Shown here one piece after another: positions 42,697 through 52,125 of a stretch of DNA of 64,000 bases. Under the pieces are notes generated by a model. The model was not told where the DNA came from and did no database searches. It saw only the letters and a list, made by a program, of their open reading frames with translations. The position numbers and the translations under genes were made by a program. Source of the stretch: Gramella sp. KN1008 (lineage in GTDB: Bacteria; Bacteroidota; Bacteroidia; Flavobacteriales; Flavobacteriaceae); contig NZ_SJDV01000002.1 in NCBI RefSeq assembly GCF_004332155.1, positions 474,557-538,556 on the forward strand, given 5' to 3'. Within the stretch, counting starts at the first letter, position 1, and each line of letters starts with the position of its first letter.

Positions 42697-42803
42697 TGGA
42701 TAGTCCTGACTCATACCACTGGAAGAAAAGTTATACCGTAGTACTTGTCGCAAACGCAATATATATTCTGGTGTTTTATTTAATAATGAATTATTTCGCC
42801 TGA
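42693..42803 (+). CDS. 36-aa membrane peptide paired with the sodium:solute symporter
   Basis: ATG at 42693 overlaps the PIG-L stop by four bases (ATGA); the second ATG at 42696 is an equal choice. The peptide is polar for about 14 residues (HWKKSYT) and then one hydrophobic helix, YTVVLVANAIYILVFYLI, near the end. It stops one base before the symporter starts. Short single-helix partners of this kind (as DUF4212 or similar) occur with symporters, and I recall such a peptide in flavobacteria. Its tight packing and helix make it a credible gene. Confidence 0.65.
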   Translation: MMDSPDSYHWKKSYTVVLVANAIYILVFYLIMNYFA

Positions 42804-42804
42804 T

Positions 42805-44508
42805 ATGCAAATTATAGACTGGATAGTACTTGTAGGAACCATAGTTTTTATAGTATGGTATGGGGTTTACAAATCCCGCGGAAGTAAAAACGTAAAAGAC
42901 TATATAGGTGGTGGCCGGGATGCCAAATGGTGGACCATTGGCCTGTCTGTAATGGCAACCCAGGCAAGTGCGATAACATTTCTATCCACACCGGGCCAGG
43001 CATTTCACGACGGTATGGGCTTTGTGCAATTCTATTTTGGTTTACCCATCGCTATGGTTATCATATGCATGGTCTTTATTCCCATATATCATAAACTAAA
43101 TGTATATACTGCCTACGAATATCTTGAATCAAGATTTGATCGCAAAACCAGAACATTAACGGCTATACTTTTCCTTATTCAGCGGGGGCTGGCTGCAGGT
43201 ATAACCATTTTCGCTCCGGCCATAGTACTCTCGGCGGTCTTAGGCTGGAACCTCACCTACCTCACCGTCATCATCGGGATCCTGGTGATCATTTACACGG
43301 TTTCCGGTGGAACCAAAGCTGTGAGCGTCACTCACAAACAGCAGATGGCTGTTATCTTTACCGGAATGGTGGTAGCCTTTTTTATTATCCTGAGTTATTT
43401 ACCCGAATCGGTAAGTTTTAGTAAGGCTCTGGATATAGCCGGAACAGGCGGTAAAATGAACATTCTGGACTATTCTTTTGATCTGGAAAACAGATATACT
43501 TTATGGAGCGGACTCATAGGCGGAAGCTTTCTTGCCCTCTCTTACTTTGGGACAGACCAGAGCCAGGTGCAGCGATATTTGTCGGGCGGTTCCGTTAGAG
43601 AAAGTCAGATGGGAATGATCTTCAACGGATTGTTAAAAGTGCCCATGCAGTTCTTTATTCTACTTGTTGGGGTTATGGTTTTTGTCTTCTACCAGTTCAA
43701 TACCGCACCTCTTAATTTTAACCCCGCAGCGACAGAGACCGTACTAAATTCGCAGTACGCGAATCAATATGAAGACCTGATGTTGGAAAATGAAGAGATC
43801 CAGGAAAAGAAGCAAAATATCAGTCTGCAGTATGCTCAGAACAATTCAGAGATGAGTCAGCAGGAAATAGCCAGTTTTGAGAAGAACTATGCTGAACTGG
43901 ATAAAGCCCAAAAGGAAGTTCGCAATGAGGCCCGGATGTTCATTGACGCTGCAGACATGGAAGCGGAAAGCAATGACAAGGATTATGTCTTTATACATTT
44001 CATCCTTACTACGCTTCCACGTGGCTTTGTAGGTCTGCTCCTGGCTGTGATACTTTCAGCAGCTATGTCTTCAACGGCATCAGAACTTAATGCCCTTGCC
44101 TCTACTACAGTTATTGATCTTTATAAGAGACATCATAAAGAAAATAAAAGTGAAGAACATTATCTGGCTGCCTCCAAATGGTTCACCTTAATGTGGGGTG
44201 TCATCGCTATAGCCTTTGCAAGTCTGGCAGACCTTTTTGATAATCTCATCCAGCTGGTAAATATCATAGGTAGTCTTTTCTACGGAAATGTACTTGGAAT
44301 CTTTCTTCTGGCATTTTTTATTAAAATGGTAAAAAGTAATGCCGTATTTGTAGCGGCCATTATCACTCAGATAATCATCCTGATAGTATTTGAACTGGAG
44401 ATAATGCCCTATTTGTGGTTAAACGTACTAGGCTGTGTACTTGTAATTTCCATCGCCCTTATTATCCAGTTAATAAACGGTAGAAATACTGAAATCGAAA
44501 TGACATGA
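42805..44508 (+). CDS. Sodium:solute symporter (SSS family)
   Basis: 567 residues with about 13 to 14 membrane helices. The SSS pattern is clear from the start (DWIVLVGTIVFIVWYGV, then KDYIGGGRDAKWWTIGLSVM) and the family AFHDGMGFVQFYFGLPIAMV block. A soluble, Gln/Glu-rich loop at about residues 325-385 is unusual in length. The adjoining deacetylase and Gfo/Idh gene suggest a sugar or amino-sugar substrate; sialic acid, galactose or iodide members share the fold, so this is inference. The stop overlaps the next start (ATGA). Confidence 0.9.
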   Translation: MQIIDWIVLVGTIVFIVWYGVYKSRGSKNVKDYIGGGRDAKWWTIGLSVMATQASAITFLSTPGQAFHDGMGFVQFYFGLPIAMVIICMVFIPIYHKLNVYTAYEYLESRFDRKTRTLTAILFLIQRGLAAGITIFAPAIVLSAVLGWNLTYLTVIIGILVIIYTVSGGTKAVSVTHKQQMAVIFTGMVVAFFIILSYLPESVSFSKALDIAGTGGKMNILDYSFDLENRYTLWSGLIGGSFLALSYFGTDQSQVQRYLSGGSVRESQMGMIFNGLLKVPMQFFILLVGVMVFVFYQFNTAPLNFNPAATETVLNSQYANQYEDLMLENEEIQEKKQNISLQYAQNNSEMSQQEIASFEKNYAELDKAQKEVRNEARMFIDAADMEAESNDKDYVFIHFILTTLPRGFVGLLLAVILSAAMSSTASELNALASTTVIDLYKRHHKENKSEEHYLAASKWFTLMWGVIAIAFASLADLFDNLIQLVNIIGSLFYGNVLGIFLLAFFIKMVKSNAVFVAAIITQIIILIVFELEIMPYLWLNVLGCVLVISIALIIQLINGRNTEIEMT

Positions 44509-45476
44509 AGGAAAATATAAACTGGGGAATAATTGGACTGGGAAAGATCGCCAACAAGTTTGCAACAGCGTTGGCTTCCGTTCAAAATGCTGAATTATAC
44601 GGGGTTGCTAGCAGGAACAGAGATAAAGCGTTAGATTTCTCTAAAGAGCATAAGGCTAAAGCCGCCTACGGTGTGTATGATCAGCTGATGAAAGACGAAA
44701 ATGTTGATGTGATCTATATAGCCACCCCTCACTCTCTCCATCATGAGATAACCATGGAGTGTCTTGACCACGGAAAGGCAGTTTTATGTGAAAAACCTTT
44801 CGCAATGAACCGGGAAGAAGCTCAACAGATGATAACTCATGCCAGATCTAAAAATGTCTTTCTAATGGAAGCCCTCTGGACGATGTTCTTACCTCATTTT
44901 CAATATGTACAGGAATTAGTAAACTCCGGGAAATATGGAAAAGTAAAATCTATAAAGGCTGATTTTGGGTTTGAAGCTGAATTTGACAGGAACCAACGTA
45001 CTTTCAACAAAGCCCTGGGAGGTGGCAGTCTCCTGGACATTGGGATTTATCCCGTTTTTCTCTCATATGCCCTTTTGGGAAAACCCGAAAAGATCGAAGC
45101 ATCTGCACAGTTCGCCGAGACCGGAGTGGATTGGGAATGCGAAATGAAGTTCTTATATCCTGAGGAGGTTAAGGCCAGCTTGCATTCATCCTTCCGGGAA
45201 AAGACTCCCACTATCGCTGAAATTGAACTTGAAAAAGGCATAATCAGGCTTAACTCACGGTTTCACGAACCAACATCGGTGAGCATTATCTTAGAAGGAA
45301 AAGAAGAAACAAAGGACTTTGGTGTTAAAACCAACGGTTACGATTTTGAAGCGACTCATGTAACGCATATGCTTTTGGAAGGAAAATCTGAAAGCCGTAA
45401 GTGGACTCCGGAGAATACCCTGGATTTAATGGAACTGCTGGATGCGGTAAGGCACGAGATCGGTTTAAAATATTAA
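44505..45476 (+). CDS. Gfo/Idh/MocA family oxidoreductase
   Basis: 323 residues. The NAD(P) fold starts with WGIIGLGKIANKFA, and the catalytic Lys is in CEKPFAMN near residue 97, with the C-terminal half the sheet domain (SLLDIGIYPV). Family members oxidise or reduce sugars and inositols. It overlaps the symporter stop by four bases, so it is the last gene of a deacetylase-symporter-dehydrogenase set. The substrate cannot be read. Confidence 0.9.
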   Translation: MKENINWGIIGLGKIANKFATALASVQNAELYGVASRNRDKALDFSKEHKAKAAYGVYDQLMKDENVDVIYIATPHSLHHEITMECLDHGKAVLCEKPFAMNREEAQQMITHARSKNVFLMEALWTMFLPHFQYVQELVNSGKYGKVKSIKADFGFEAEFDRNQRTFNKALGGGSLLDIGIYPVFLSYALLGKPEKIEASAQFAETGVDWECEMKFLYPEEVKASLHSSFREKTPTIAEIELEKGIIRLNSRFHEPTSVSIILEGKEETKDFGVKTNGYDFEATHVTHMLLEGKSESRKWTPENTLDLMELLDAVRHEIGLKY

Positions 45477-45506
45477 AAGGTTTCCCAGAACCCTCTCCGT
45501 CAAGCT

Positions 45507-45526
45507 GTCCCGGTAGCTATCGGGAC
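45507..45526. repeat. Near-perfect 20-bp palindrome, part of a probable intergenic repeat
   Basis: GTCCCGGTAGCTATCGGGAC reads the same on both strands except one pair. The surrounding 45490-45600 lacks a gene and ends with GTTCAGAATGACATGG-like text that I recall as common in flavobacterial intergenic repeats. A repeat search would decide. Confidence 0.5.
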
Positions 45527-45633
45527 ATTTCAACTTCTCTTTTGATATCCTGAAATCTATGATTCGACGAAGTCAAACAAGTTCAGAATGACATGGATTC
45601 TGGAAAACCTTTTATTAAATTTAAAGAACAGAA

Positions 45634-46479
45634 TTAGTTATTCTCCTCCCACTCGGCAATAGATTCCTTATTCATTTTTACATAAGCGGCATTATTCGCT
45701 TTTTGAGCCGAAGCCAGAGATCTTTTTGCAGTTGCGATTGCTTCCTTCTTTTTTCCCATATCAGCTTCGATCAAGGACTTCTCTCTTAATATCCAGAACG
45801 CCTGATCACCTGCTTTTTCCACGGCCATACTGATCCATTCATGGGCCTTTTCCAGATCTTTCCCTTCTGCATGATAATAAGAGGCAGCTGCAAAATAATC
45901 ATTAGCTGTAGGACCGTTCATCACTCTTTCAATGCTGGCCATGGTCTTTTCATCAGTTGGAACAGTAAATGGTAAACTAGCCATTGTATCTTCCCAGACA
46001 AACTGGATCTCAGCAGAATCATTCTTTATTTCATTTATAAAGATGGTAAAGGTTTCAACTTCCAGAGGCAGTTCCTCCACGCTTGCATTAGCCTTTAAGG
46101 CAACCTTCTTTTCATCCCACTCCTGAGGTAGTCCGGGATTATTGGTTGATGTATAGAACATCACTTCCCAGGAATCCTCGTTAGGAATAGTGTAAATCGC
46201 ATAAGAACCCTTTTTAAGTTCTTTTCCATCAATCATTACATCATCGCTGAAGGTGATTGTGGTGTTCATATTTGCGCCGGTTCTCCACGTTTTACCATAA
46301 GGAACAAGATCCCCAAAGACCTCGCGGCCTTTCACTCCGGGTCTGGAGTATTCTATGCTTACATCGGTAAGCCCTACCTTTTGTTCAATCTTCCCTAAAG
46401 GGCTGGGAGCCGGAGCCTGGATCTGGGCTGACATTACAGCACAACAAATAAAAAACAAGCCTGATAAAATTCTTTTCAT
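45634..46479 (-). CDS. DUF2911 domain protein, exported
   Basis: 281 residues with a signal peptide (about 1-19, ISGLFFICCAVMSAQ). The DUF2911 domain spans about 25-185 with IEYSRPGVKGREVFG, VPYGKTWRTGANMNTTITFS and KGSYAIYTIPNEDSWEV. The tail (about 190-281) has helical pairs like TPR units (YHAEGKDLEKAHEWISMAVEKA). Function unknown. It is convergent with the Gfo/Idh gene and divergent from the SRPBCC gene. Confidence 0.88.
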   Translation of the reverse strand: MKRILSGLFFICCAVMSAQIQAPAPSPLGKIEQKVGLTDVSIEYSRPGVKGREVFGDLVPYGKTWRTGANMNTTITFSDDVMIDGKELKKGSYAIYTIPNEDSWEVMFYTSTNNPGLPQEWDEKKVALKANASVEELPLEVETFTIFINEIKNDSAEIQFVWEDTMASLPFTVPTDEKTMASIERVMNGPTANDYFAAASYYHAEGKDLEKAHEWISMAVEKAGDQAFWILREKSLIEADMGKKKEAIATAKRSLASAQKANNAAYVKMNKESIAEWEENN

Positions 46480-46563
46480 TTTGGTAATGGTTTAGTTAAA
46501 ATAAATAGTGTGTGAGTAAATATAAGAAGAAGTTCAAAATCACGACACTGATTTAATTTATAT

Positions 46564-46597
46564 TTTGTTTAACTATATAAATTTTATTTTAAACAAA
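46564..46597. promoter_or_regulatory. 9-bp inverted repeat between DUF2911 and SRPBCC genes
   Basis: TTTGTTTAA (46564-46572) and TTAAACAAA (46589-46597), spaced 16 bp, lie in a divergent promoter gap. They resemble operator half-sites but could be chance in AT-rich DNA. Confidence 0.35.
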
Positions 46598-46628
46598 TTG
46601 AGCTATAATTTTATACCAAAGAATAAAA

Positions 46629-47132
46629 ATGAAACTCTATACACTTCACCGTACCCAGAAAATACCAATCAGTGTAGAGGAAGCATGGAACTTTTTATCC
46701 AATCCGGCTAATCTAAAGAGCATTACTCCAGATTATATGGGATTCGATATACTTTCGGGTTCAGAGAGGCCGATGTTTCCCGGACAGATCATACAGTATG
46801 TGGTTACTCCTGTAGCTGGTATAAGAACAAAATGGGTCACCGAGATCACACACGTAAAGGACAGGGAATATTTTGTAGACGAACAGCGATTTGGGCCTTA
46901 TAGCCTGTGGCATCACAAACATTTTATTAAACCGATAAAAGAAGGCGTAGAAATGGAAGATATTATTGATTATAAACTTCCTTTCGGCTGGATAGGGCAA
47001 TTAGCCCATCCAGTTCTTGTAAAGCCAAAACTGGAGGAGATCTTTGAATACAGAAGAAAGAAGCTTATTGAGTTATTCGGTGAATATCAAGAAAATAAAA
47101 AAATGAGCCTGAAACAGGATATCTTAAATTGA
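46629..47132 (+). CDS. SRPBCC-family ligand-binding protein
   Basis: 167 residues with the START/Bet v1-like fold: an early IPISVEEAWNFLSNPANLKSITP helix-grip, strands GQIIQYVVTPVAGI and WVTEITHVKDREYFVDEQ, and a C-terminal helix (EEIFEYRRKKLIELF). The fold has a hydrophobic pocket; the ligand is unknown. It is 4 bp before the SDR gene and heads the cluster with photolyase, so a pigment or light-related role is possible. Confidence 0.85.
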   Translation: MKLYTLHRTQKIPISVEEAWNFLSNPANLKSITPDYMGFDILSGSERPMFPGQIIQYVVTPVAGIRTKWVTEITHVKDREYFVDEQRFGPYSLWHHKHFIKPIKEGVEMEDIIDYKLPFGWIGQLAHPVLVKPKLEEIFEYRRKKLIELFGEYQENKKMSLKQDILN

Positions 47133-47136
47133 TAGT

Positions 47137-47835
47137 ATGAAAAAGAATATTTTATTGATAGGTGGTTCCACCGGAATAGGAAAAGAGATCGCTGAGCGAA
47201 TGGCAAGCGAAAATAATATCCTGATAGCTTCCCGAAATAAAATTGAAACAGAATCAGAAAACATTAGGCATTTCAAATTCGATGTACTGGAAGATGATAT
47301 TCAGAGCTTGGAATTACCTGACACTTTACACGGTTTTGTATATTGTCCTGGCAGTATCGATCTGAAACCGTTCAAAATGCTTAAGCCTTCACATTTTGAG
47401 AAAGAAATGAACCTTAATTTTTTCGGTCTGGTAAGAACACTCAACGGAGTATTGAGTAAACTTAAGAATGCTGAGCAAGCCAGCCTTGTATTCTTCAGTA
47501 CCGTAGCGGTAAAGACAGGTATGCCATTCCATACCGGTGTGGCAGCCGCAAAAGGAGCCGTTGAAGGATTTGCCAGGTCACTAGCAGCAGAATATGCTCC
47601 CTCCTTCAGGGTGAATGTGATCGCACCTTCTCTAACTGATACTCCACTTGCTAAAAAACTCCTGTCCAGCGATGAAAAGAAAAAGAAGATGGATTCCAGG
47701 CATCCACTTAAAAGAATCGGAACTCCCGGTGATATTGCGGCACTGGCGGCCTATCTCCTCAACGAGGAAAGCAGCTGGATGACGGGACAGGTTCTTGGAA
47801 TGGATGGCGGACTCTCTACATTAAATATCAATTAG
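47137..47835 (+). CDS. SDR family protein with the catalytic Tyr replaced
   Basis: 232 residues. The Rossmann start is ILLIGGSTGIGKEIAERMA, and the C-terminal signature NVIAPSLTDTPLAKKL is present. The active-site segment reads STVAVKTG...FHTGVAAAKGAVEGF: the Ser and Lys are there, but the residue four before the Lys, normally Tyr, is Val (VAAAK). This suggests an altered or absent oxidoreductase reaction. It is between SRPBCC and photolyase genes, with gaps of 4 and 1 bp. Confidence 0.85.
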   Translation: MKKNILLIGGSTGIGKEIAERMASENNILIASRNKIETESENIRHFKFDVLEDDIQSLELPDTLHGFVYCPGSIDLKPFKMLKPSHFEKEMNLNFFGLVRTLNGVLSKLKNAEQASLVFFSTVAVKTGMPFHTGVAAAKGAVEGFARSLAAEYAPSFRVNVIAPSLTDTPLAKKLLSSDEKKKKMDSRHPLKRIGTPGDIAALAAYLLNEESSWMTGQVLGMDGGLSTLNIN

Positions 47836-47836
47836 A

Positions 47837-49144
47837 ATGAATAAGGAAGTAAACATCTTTTGGTTTAGAAGGGATCTGCGACTGGATGACAATGCCGGCT
47901 TTAAGGCAGCCCTTCAGGATGAGCTTCCTGTTTTGCCCATTTTCATATTCGATGAAGAGATACTGGATAAACTTCCTGAAGATGACGCCAGAGTAACCTT
48001 TATTTACGATACTATTCAGCAGATGCGTAAAAATCTTCAGGATGAGAATGACAGTTCCCTGGCAATATTCTACGGAAAACCTGAAAAAGTATTTATAAAC
48101 CTGCTGAAAGATTATTCTATTAAAAAGGTCTTTACCAATAGGGATTATGAACCTTATGCCAGGGAGAGGGACGAAAAGGTCAAAAATCTTCTAAAAGAAA
48201 ATGAGATAGAATTCCTGGATTTTAAAGACCAGGTGATATTTGAAAAAGATGAAGTTGTGAAACAGGACGGTGATCCATATGTGGTCTATACTCCATTCAA
48301 AAATACCTGGATGGATAAATTCAAGAATTCAGAGCTGACCTTTCACTATACTTCCCGTTATATTGATAATCTTATTATACACACACGCCTGCCAAACCTA
48401 AGCCTTAGCGATATTGGCTTTAAAAGATCATCATTAGAGGTACCAGATTACCAGCTTAGTCCGGGACTTATAAAAGACTATAAAAAAACAAGGGATTATC
48501 CCGCTATACAGGGTACCTCCAGAATAGGCCCGCATCTCCGGTTTGGGACTGTAAGTATAAGGCAGGCAGTTCGTGAAGCTGATAAAATACAGAATAAAAC
48601 TTTTCTGGAAGAACTGGTATGGCGAGAATTCTTTATGCAGATCCTTTATCATTACCCTGAAACCGTGACTGATGCTTTCAGAAAAAAATACGATCGCATA
48701 AAATGGCGCAACAATGCGGAGGAGTTCGAAAAATGGAAAGAGGGAAAAACAGGTTACCCGCTTGTGGATGCGGGGATGAGACAACTAAATAAGTCTGGCT
48801 TTATGCATAACCGGGTTCGAATGCTGGTAGGTTCCTTTCTCTGTAAACACCTCTTAATTGACTGGCGCTGGGGAGAAGCTTATTTTGCTGAAAAACTGCT
48901 GGATTATGAAATGTCTTCCAATGTTGGGAACTGGCAATGGGTAGCTGGCAGCGGTGTTGATGCCGCACCCTACTTCAGAATATTTAATCCTACCACTCAG
49001 ATAGAGAAATTTGATAAAAATGAAGAATACATCAGGGAATGGGTTCCGGAATACGGTAGCGAAGACTACCCCGAAAAAATGGTAGATCATAAAAAGGCGC
49101 GCGAAAGAGCCTTAAGGATCTATAAAGAAGCTGTAAGTAATTAA
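47837..49144 (+). CDS. phrB: DNA photolyase / cryptochrome family flavoprotein
   Basis: 435 residues. The N-terminal antenna domain has [16 protein letters not shown]; the FAD domain has [30 protein letters not shown] and [21 protein letters not shown], closing with [15 protein letters not shown]. All blocks of class I CPD photolyases are there, and a cryptochrome role cannot be excluded. It ends with a 4-bp overlap with convergent kdsB. The tight SRPBCC-SDR-photolyase order suggests co-transcription. Confidence 0.92.
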   Translation: MNKEVNIFWFRRDLRLDDNAGFKAALQDELPVLPIFIFDEEILDKLPEDDARVTFIYDTIQQMRKNLQDENDSSLAIFYGKPEKVFINLLKDYSIKKVFTNRDYEPYARERDEKVKNLLKENEIEFLDFKDQVIFEKDEVVKQDGDPYVVYTPFKNTWMDKFKNSELTFHYTSRYIDNLIIHTRLPNLSLSDIGFKRSSLEVPDYQLSPGLIKDYKKTRDYPAIQGTSRIGPHLRFGTVSIRQAVREADKIQNKTFLEELVWREFFMQILYHYPETVTDAFRKKYDRIKWRNNAEEFEKWKEGKTGYPLVDAGMRQLNKSGFMHNRVRMLVGSFLCKHLLIDWRWGEAYFAEKLLDYEMSSNVGNWQWVAGSGVDAAPYFRIFNPTTQIEKFDKNEEYIREWVPEYGSEDYPEKMVDHKKARERALRIYKEAVSN

Positions 49145-49887
49145 TTGAAAAGCTTAAGGGCCTTTTCAAGATCTTCCGGAGTATCTATCCCGATACTTTT
49201 TACGCCGGTCTCTACCATTTTTATCTTTTTACCATATTCAAGGTATCTGATACATTCGATCTTTTCAGCAGCTTCGAGTTGCAGCATGGGAAGCCTGTAA
49301 AAGTCCATCAAAGCAGATTTTCTAAATGCATAGATCCCGATATGTTTAAAATAGGTGACCCTGGCCGATGTATCCCTGGGGTAAGGAATTGGAAATCTTG
49401 AAAAATAAAGTGCAAAATCTTTATTATCGGTAATCACCTTTACATTATTCGGATTGGTGATCTCATCACTTTCAGTCAGAGGTGTTTTGAGGCTCGCCAG
49501 GTCAATTTCCTCTGCTCCATCCTGTTCAAATACCTGAAGTAATTTCTCAAGACTCTTCTTATCAATAAAAGGTTCGTCTCCCTGAACATTGAGCACTATA
49601 TCAACATCCATTCCCTCGACAGCCTCAGCTATCCGGTCGCTCCCGCATTCATGTTCCTTCTGGCTTCTTATAACCTGTCCGCCGTTATTCAGTACCGCAT
49701 CGAATATCTTATCACTATCGGTCACCACATAAACCTCGTCAAACAGTCCTGTATTCACAGCTGCCTCGTAAGTACGAAGAATTACAGGTTTGCCATGCAG
49801 ATCCTTCATAAGTTTACCCGGAAACCTTGAAGCTTCATACCGGGCGGGGATCATTGCTATTATTTGATTTTTAACTGGTAATGTCAT
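49141..49887 (-). CDS. kdsB: 3-deoxy-manno-octulosonate cytidylyltransferase
   Basis: Activates Kdo with CTP to CMP-Kdo for lipid A core. 248 residues from the ATG at 49887 (the track's TTG is one codon earlier). The nucleotide-binding start is [18 protein letters not shown], then [17 protein letters not shown] and [10 protein letters not shown] with the metal-binding Asp, and [12 protein letters not shown]. It overlaps the photolyase stop by 4 bp. It pairs functionally with kdsC at 36.7 kb. Confidence 0.95.
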   Translation of the reverse strand: MTLPVKNQIIAMIPARYEASRFPGKLMKDLHGKPVILRTYEAAVNTGLFDEVYVVTDSDKIFDAVLNNGGQVIRSQKEHECGSDRIAEAVEGMDVDIVLNVQGDEPFIDKKSLEKLLQVFEQDGAEEIDLASLKTPLTESDEITNPNNVKVITDNKDFALYFSRFPIPYPRDTSARVTYFKHIGIYAFRKSALMDFYRLPMLQLEAAEKIECIRYLEYGKKIKMVETGVKSIGIDTPEDLEKALKLFN

Positions 49888-49910
49888 CAATTTTTAGGTA
49901 AAAATAAGAA

Positions 49911-51347
49911 TTAGTTGGTTGCGAAAAAATCATCGCTAAACCCAATAAGGTATAATTTATCCTGGGCCCTGGTCACAGCAGTATACAACCATCTTAGATA
50001 TTCCCTGCCCACCCCATTTGGTAAATAAGGCTGCTCTATAAATACGGTACTCCACTGCCCACCCTGAGACTTATGACAGGTGATCGCATATGAGAACTTT
50101 ATCTGGAGTGCGTTGAAGTATTTATTGTTCTTGATCTGCAGGAACTGCTTGTATTTGGACCTTTCATTCGCATAATCCTTCTTTACTTCCTCATAAAGTT
50201 TATTGGATTCTTCATATGTTAAGGATGGAGCATTACTGGAAAGAGTGTCCAGCATGATCACTGTTTCAAAAGGTCTCATTTTTGGATAATCTACCATTTG
50301 CACTTTAACTTCGGCGAAGCGAAATCCATATAATTCCTTGAAGCCAAAGATCTCCAAAACTTTTATGATATCACCATTTGCAATAAAACCTGCCTCACTA
50401 CTGGGTTTTATCCAGAAATAATTATTCTTCACCACCATAAGATAATCGCCAGCAGAAAGTTCTTCTTCCTGGAAAAGTATACGGGAGCGTATCTGCTGGT
50501 TATACATGTTCGCCCGTTTGTTGGAACGTACTATGATGCTTGTATCCTCATGACCATGAGAACTGTAAGAATCCTGTATGGCATCCATGATCTCGTAACC
50601 ATCTACCAGTCTTACCACATCGGCATTTTGGGAAAGTTCGAATTTAAAGCTTTCATAGAATTCTTCCTGAAGGCTCTCCCTTATAAGTGTGGCATTATGC
50701 AAAATATCACTTTCCTCGCTTTGCCGTACAACCTCGTCCAGTTCGATAAAGGAAACCTCCTTGTTGTAATTAACACCTAATTTCTGTTCCTCGAGCGCCG
50801 GACTTATTTCCATTTTCACAGGAGGTAACTGTGCGGTATCACCTATTAGAATAAGCTGGCAGTGATGACCGGAGTAAACGAACTCAATAAGATCATCCAG
50901 GAGCGAACCGTTCTCGAACAATTTAGAATTCCCACCGTCATCTGAAATCATTGATGCTTCATCAACAATAAAGATACTGTTCTTATGTTTGTTTGGCTGA
51001 AGTGTAAACTGTACTCCTCCACCCCCTGATTTCTTTGGGAAATATATCTTCTTATGTATGGTAAAAGCCTCTTTGCCGGAATAGCTAGAGATCACCTTGG
51101 CAGCACGTCCGGTTGGTGCCAGCAGAACACCAGATTTCCTTATTTTCCAGAGGTTCTTAACCAATGCACTTATTATGGTGGTCTTTCCCGTCCCCGCAAA
51201 ACCTTTAAGTAAAAACAGACGGTTATCCCCCCCATTAACAACGAATTCTGATAGCATCTGAAGAGCTATATCCTGTTTACTCGTAGGCGGAAAACCCAGG
51301 TCGTTAACTAAGAGTTGAAAGAAAGAATCCGGGGTGAATTTTTCCAT
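49911..51347 (-). CDS. RecD-like/UvrD-fold ATP-dependent DNA helicase
   Basis: 478 residues from the ATG at 51347; the frame extends to 51473, but a TAnnTTTG element (51366-51373) sits inside that extension, so the shorter start is favoured. Walker A is GFAGTGKTT near residue 48 and Walker B-type SIFIVDEASMI near 150. The C-terminal 2A part has FSYAITCHKSQGGQW and YTAVTRAQDKLYL, classic of RecD2/Pif1-like SF1B helicases. Without RecB/C subunits, a stand-alone role in repair or replication is likely. Confidence 0.88.
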   Translation of the reverse strand: MEKFTPDSFFQLLVNDLGFPPTSKQDIALQMLSEFVVNGGDNRLFLLKGFAGTGKTTIISALVKNLWKIRKSGVLLAPTGRAAKVISSYSGKEAFTIHKKIYFPKKSGGGGVQFTLQPNKHKNSIFIVDEASMISDDGGNSKLFENGSLLDDLIEFVYSGHHCQLILIGDTAQLPPVKMEISPALEEQKLGVNYNKEVSFIELDEVVRQSEESDILHNATLIRESLQEEFYESFKFELSQNADVVRLVDGYEIMDAIQDSYSSHGHEDTSIIVRSNKRANMYNQQIRSRILFQEEELSAGDYLMVVKNNYFWIKPSSEAGFIANGDIIKVLEIFGFKELYGFRFAEVKVQMVDYPKMRPFETVIMLDTLSSNAPSLTYEESNKLYEEVKKDYANERSKYKQFLQIKNNKYFNALQIKFSYAITCHKSQGGQWSTVFIEQPYLPNGVGREYLRWLYTAVTRAQDKLYLIGFSDDFFATN

Positions 51348-51365
51348 AGAAAGTGCATAAAATCT

Positions 51366-51427
51366 CAAAGATAAGAATGGATTTTTATGACAGAAACTTT
51401 TCCGAATAAAAAAAAGTTGTAGATTTG
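51366..51427. promoter_or_regulatory. Divergent -7 elements between the helicase and the pseudopilin-like gene
   Basis: TATCTTTG on the minus strand (51373-51366) is 19 bp before the helicase ATG. TAGATTTG on the plus strand (51420-51427) is 45 bp before the ATG at 51472. Their -33 boxes overlap the A/T-rich middle. Confidence 0.5.
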
Positions 51428-51471
51428 TCGGGTAACCTATAACCTTCAAATTAAAACATAAACTTAGAAAC

Positions 51472-52125
51472 ATGAGATTTGTAATACAGATACTTCTTTG
51501 GGCAGTAATTATCTTCCTGGCTTATCTTACTTTTAACGCAGTTTACGAACCAATCCAGTTCAACAAGGTAAAGGAAAAAAGATACGCTAAAGTTATTAAG
51601 AACCTCAAGGATATTAGATCTGCCGAGTTAGCGCATAAAGAAGTAACTGGCAGGTTTCAGGGTGATTGGGACAGTCTGGTTAAATTCCTGGATACCGCCG
51701 AATTTGCTATTACTCAACGTCGCGACACTACATATCTTGATGAAGAATACAAAAAGACGTACGGTGTAGACCAGTATATTGAAAGCGTAGTGACCGATAC
51801 TCTTGGTTTCGTTTCTGTAAAGGACTCTTTATTTCAGGGAAATACCCAGAGATATCAGAATATGATGAATGTTCCAATTGAAGGTGTAGACGCCAAGTTT
51901 GACCTCGAGGCAGGTACCATAAAAAAAGGTGAGAACAATATTCCGGTTTTTGAAGTAAAGATCGCTAAAGCAAAAGTGCTTCACGATCAGGACAGAACTC
52001 TTGTTCTTCAGGAGAATGAAATCCAGTCGGTTGATGATGTAAACGGTAGATATATTAGTGTAGGTTCTATGACCGAGGTCAATACCAGCGGTAACTGGCC
52101 AAAAGTTTATGGTGACAACGAATAA
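51472..52125 (+). CDS. Single-TM protein with pseudopilin-like N-terminus
   Basis: 217 residues. One hydrophobic helix (about 5-23) is followed by a helix with LKDIRSAELAHKEVTGRFQGDWDSLVKFL, reminiscent of type II or IV pseudopilin helices, where a post-helix segment reads out of similar text. There is no prepilin peptidase site visible. The rest is soluble. It overlaps the next gene (DUF3822) by 17 bp, so they are coupled. I do not recognise a named family. Confidence 0.75.
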   Translation: MRFVIQILLWAVIIFLAYLTFNAVYEPIQFNKVKEKRYAKVIKNLKDIRSAELAHKEVTGRFQGDWDSLVKFLDTAEFAITQRRDTTYLDEEYKKTYGVDQYIESVVTDTLGFVSVKDSLFQGNTQRYQNMMNVPIEGVDAKFDLEAGTIKKGENNIPVFEVKIAKAKVLHDQDRTLVLQENEIQSVDDVNGRYISVGSMTEVNTSGNWPKVYGDNE

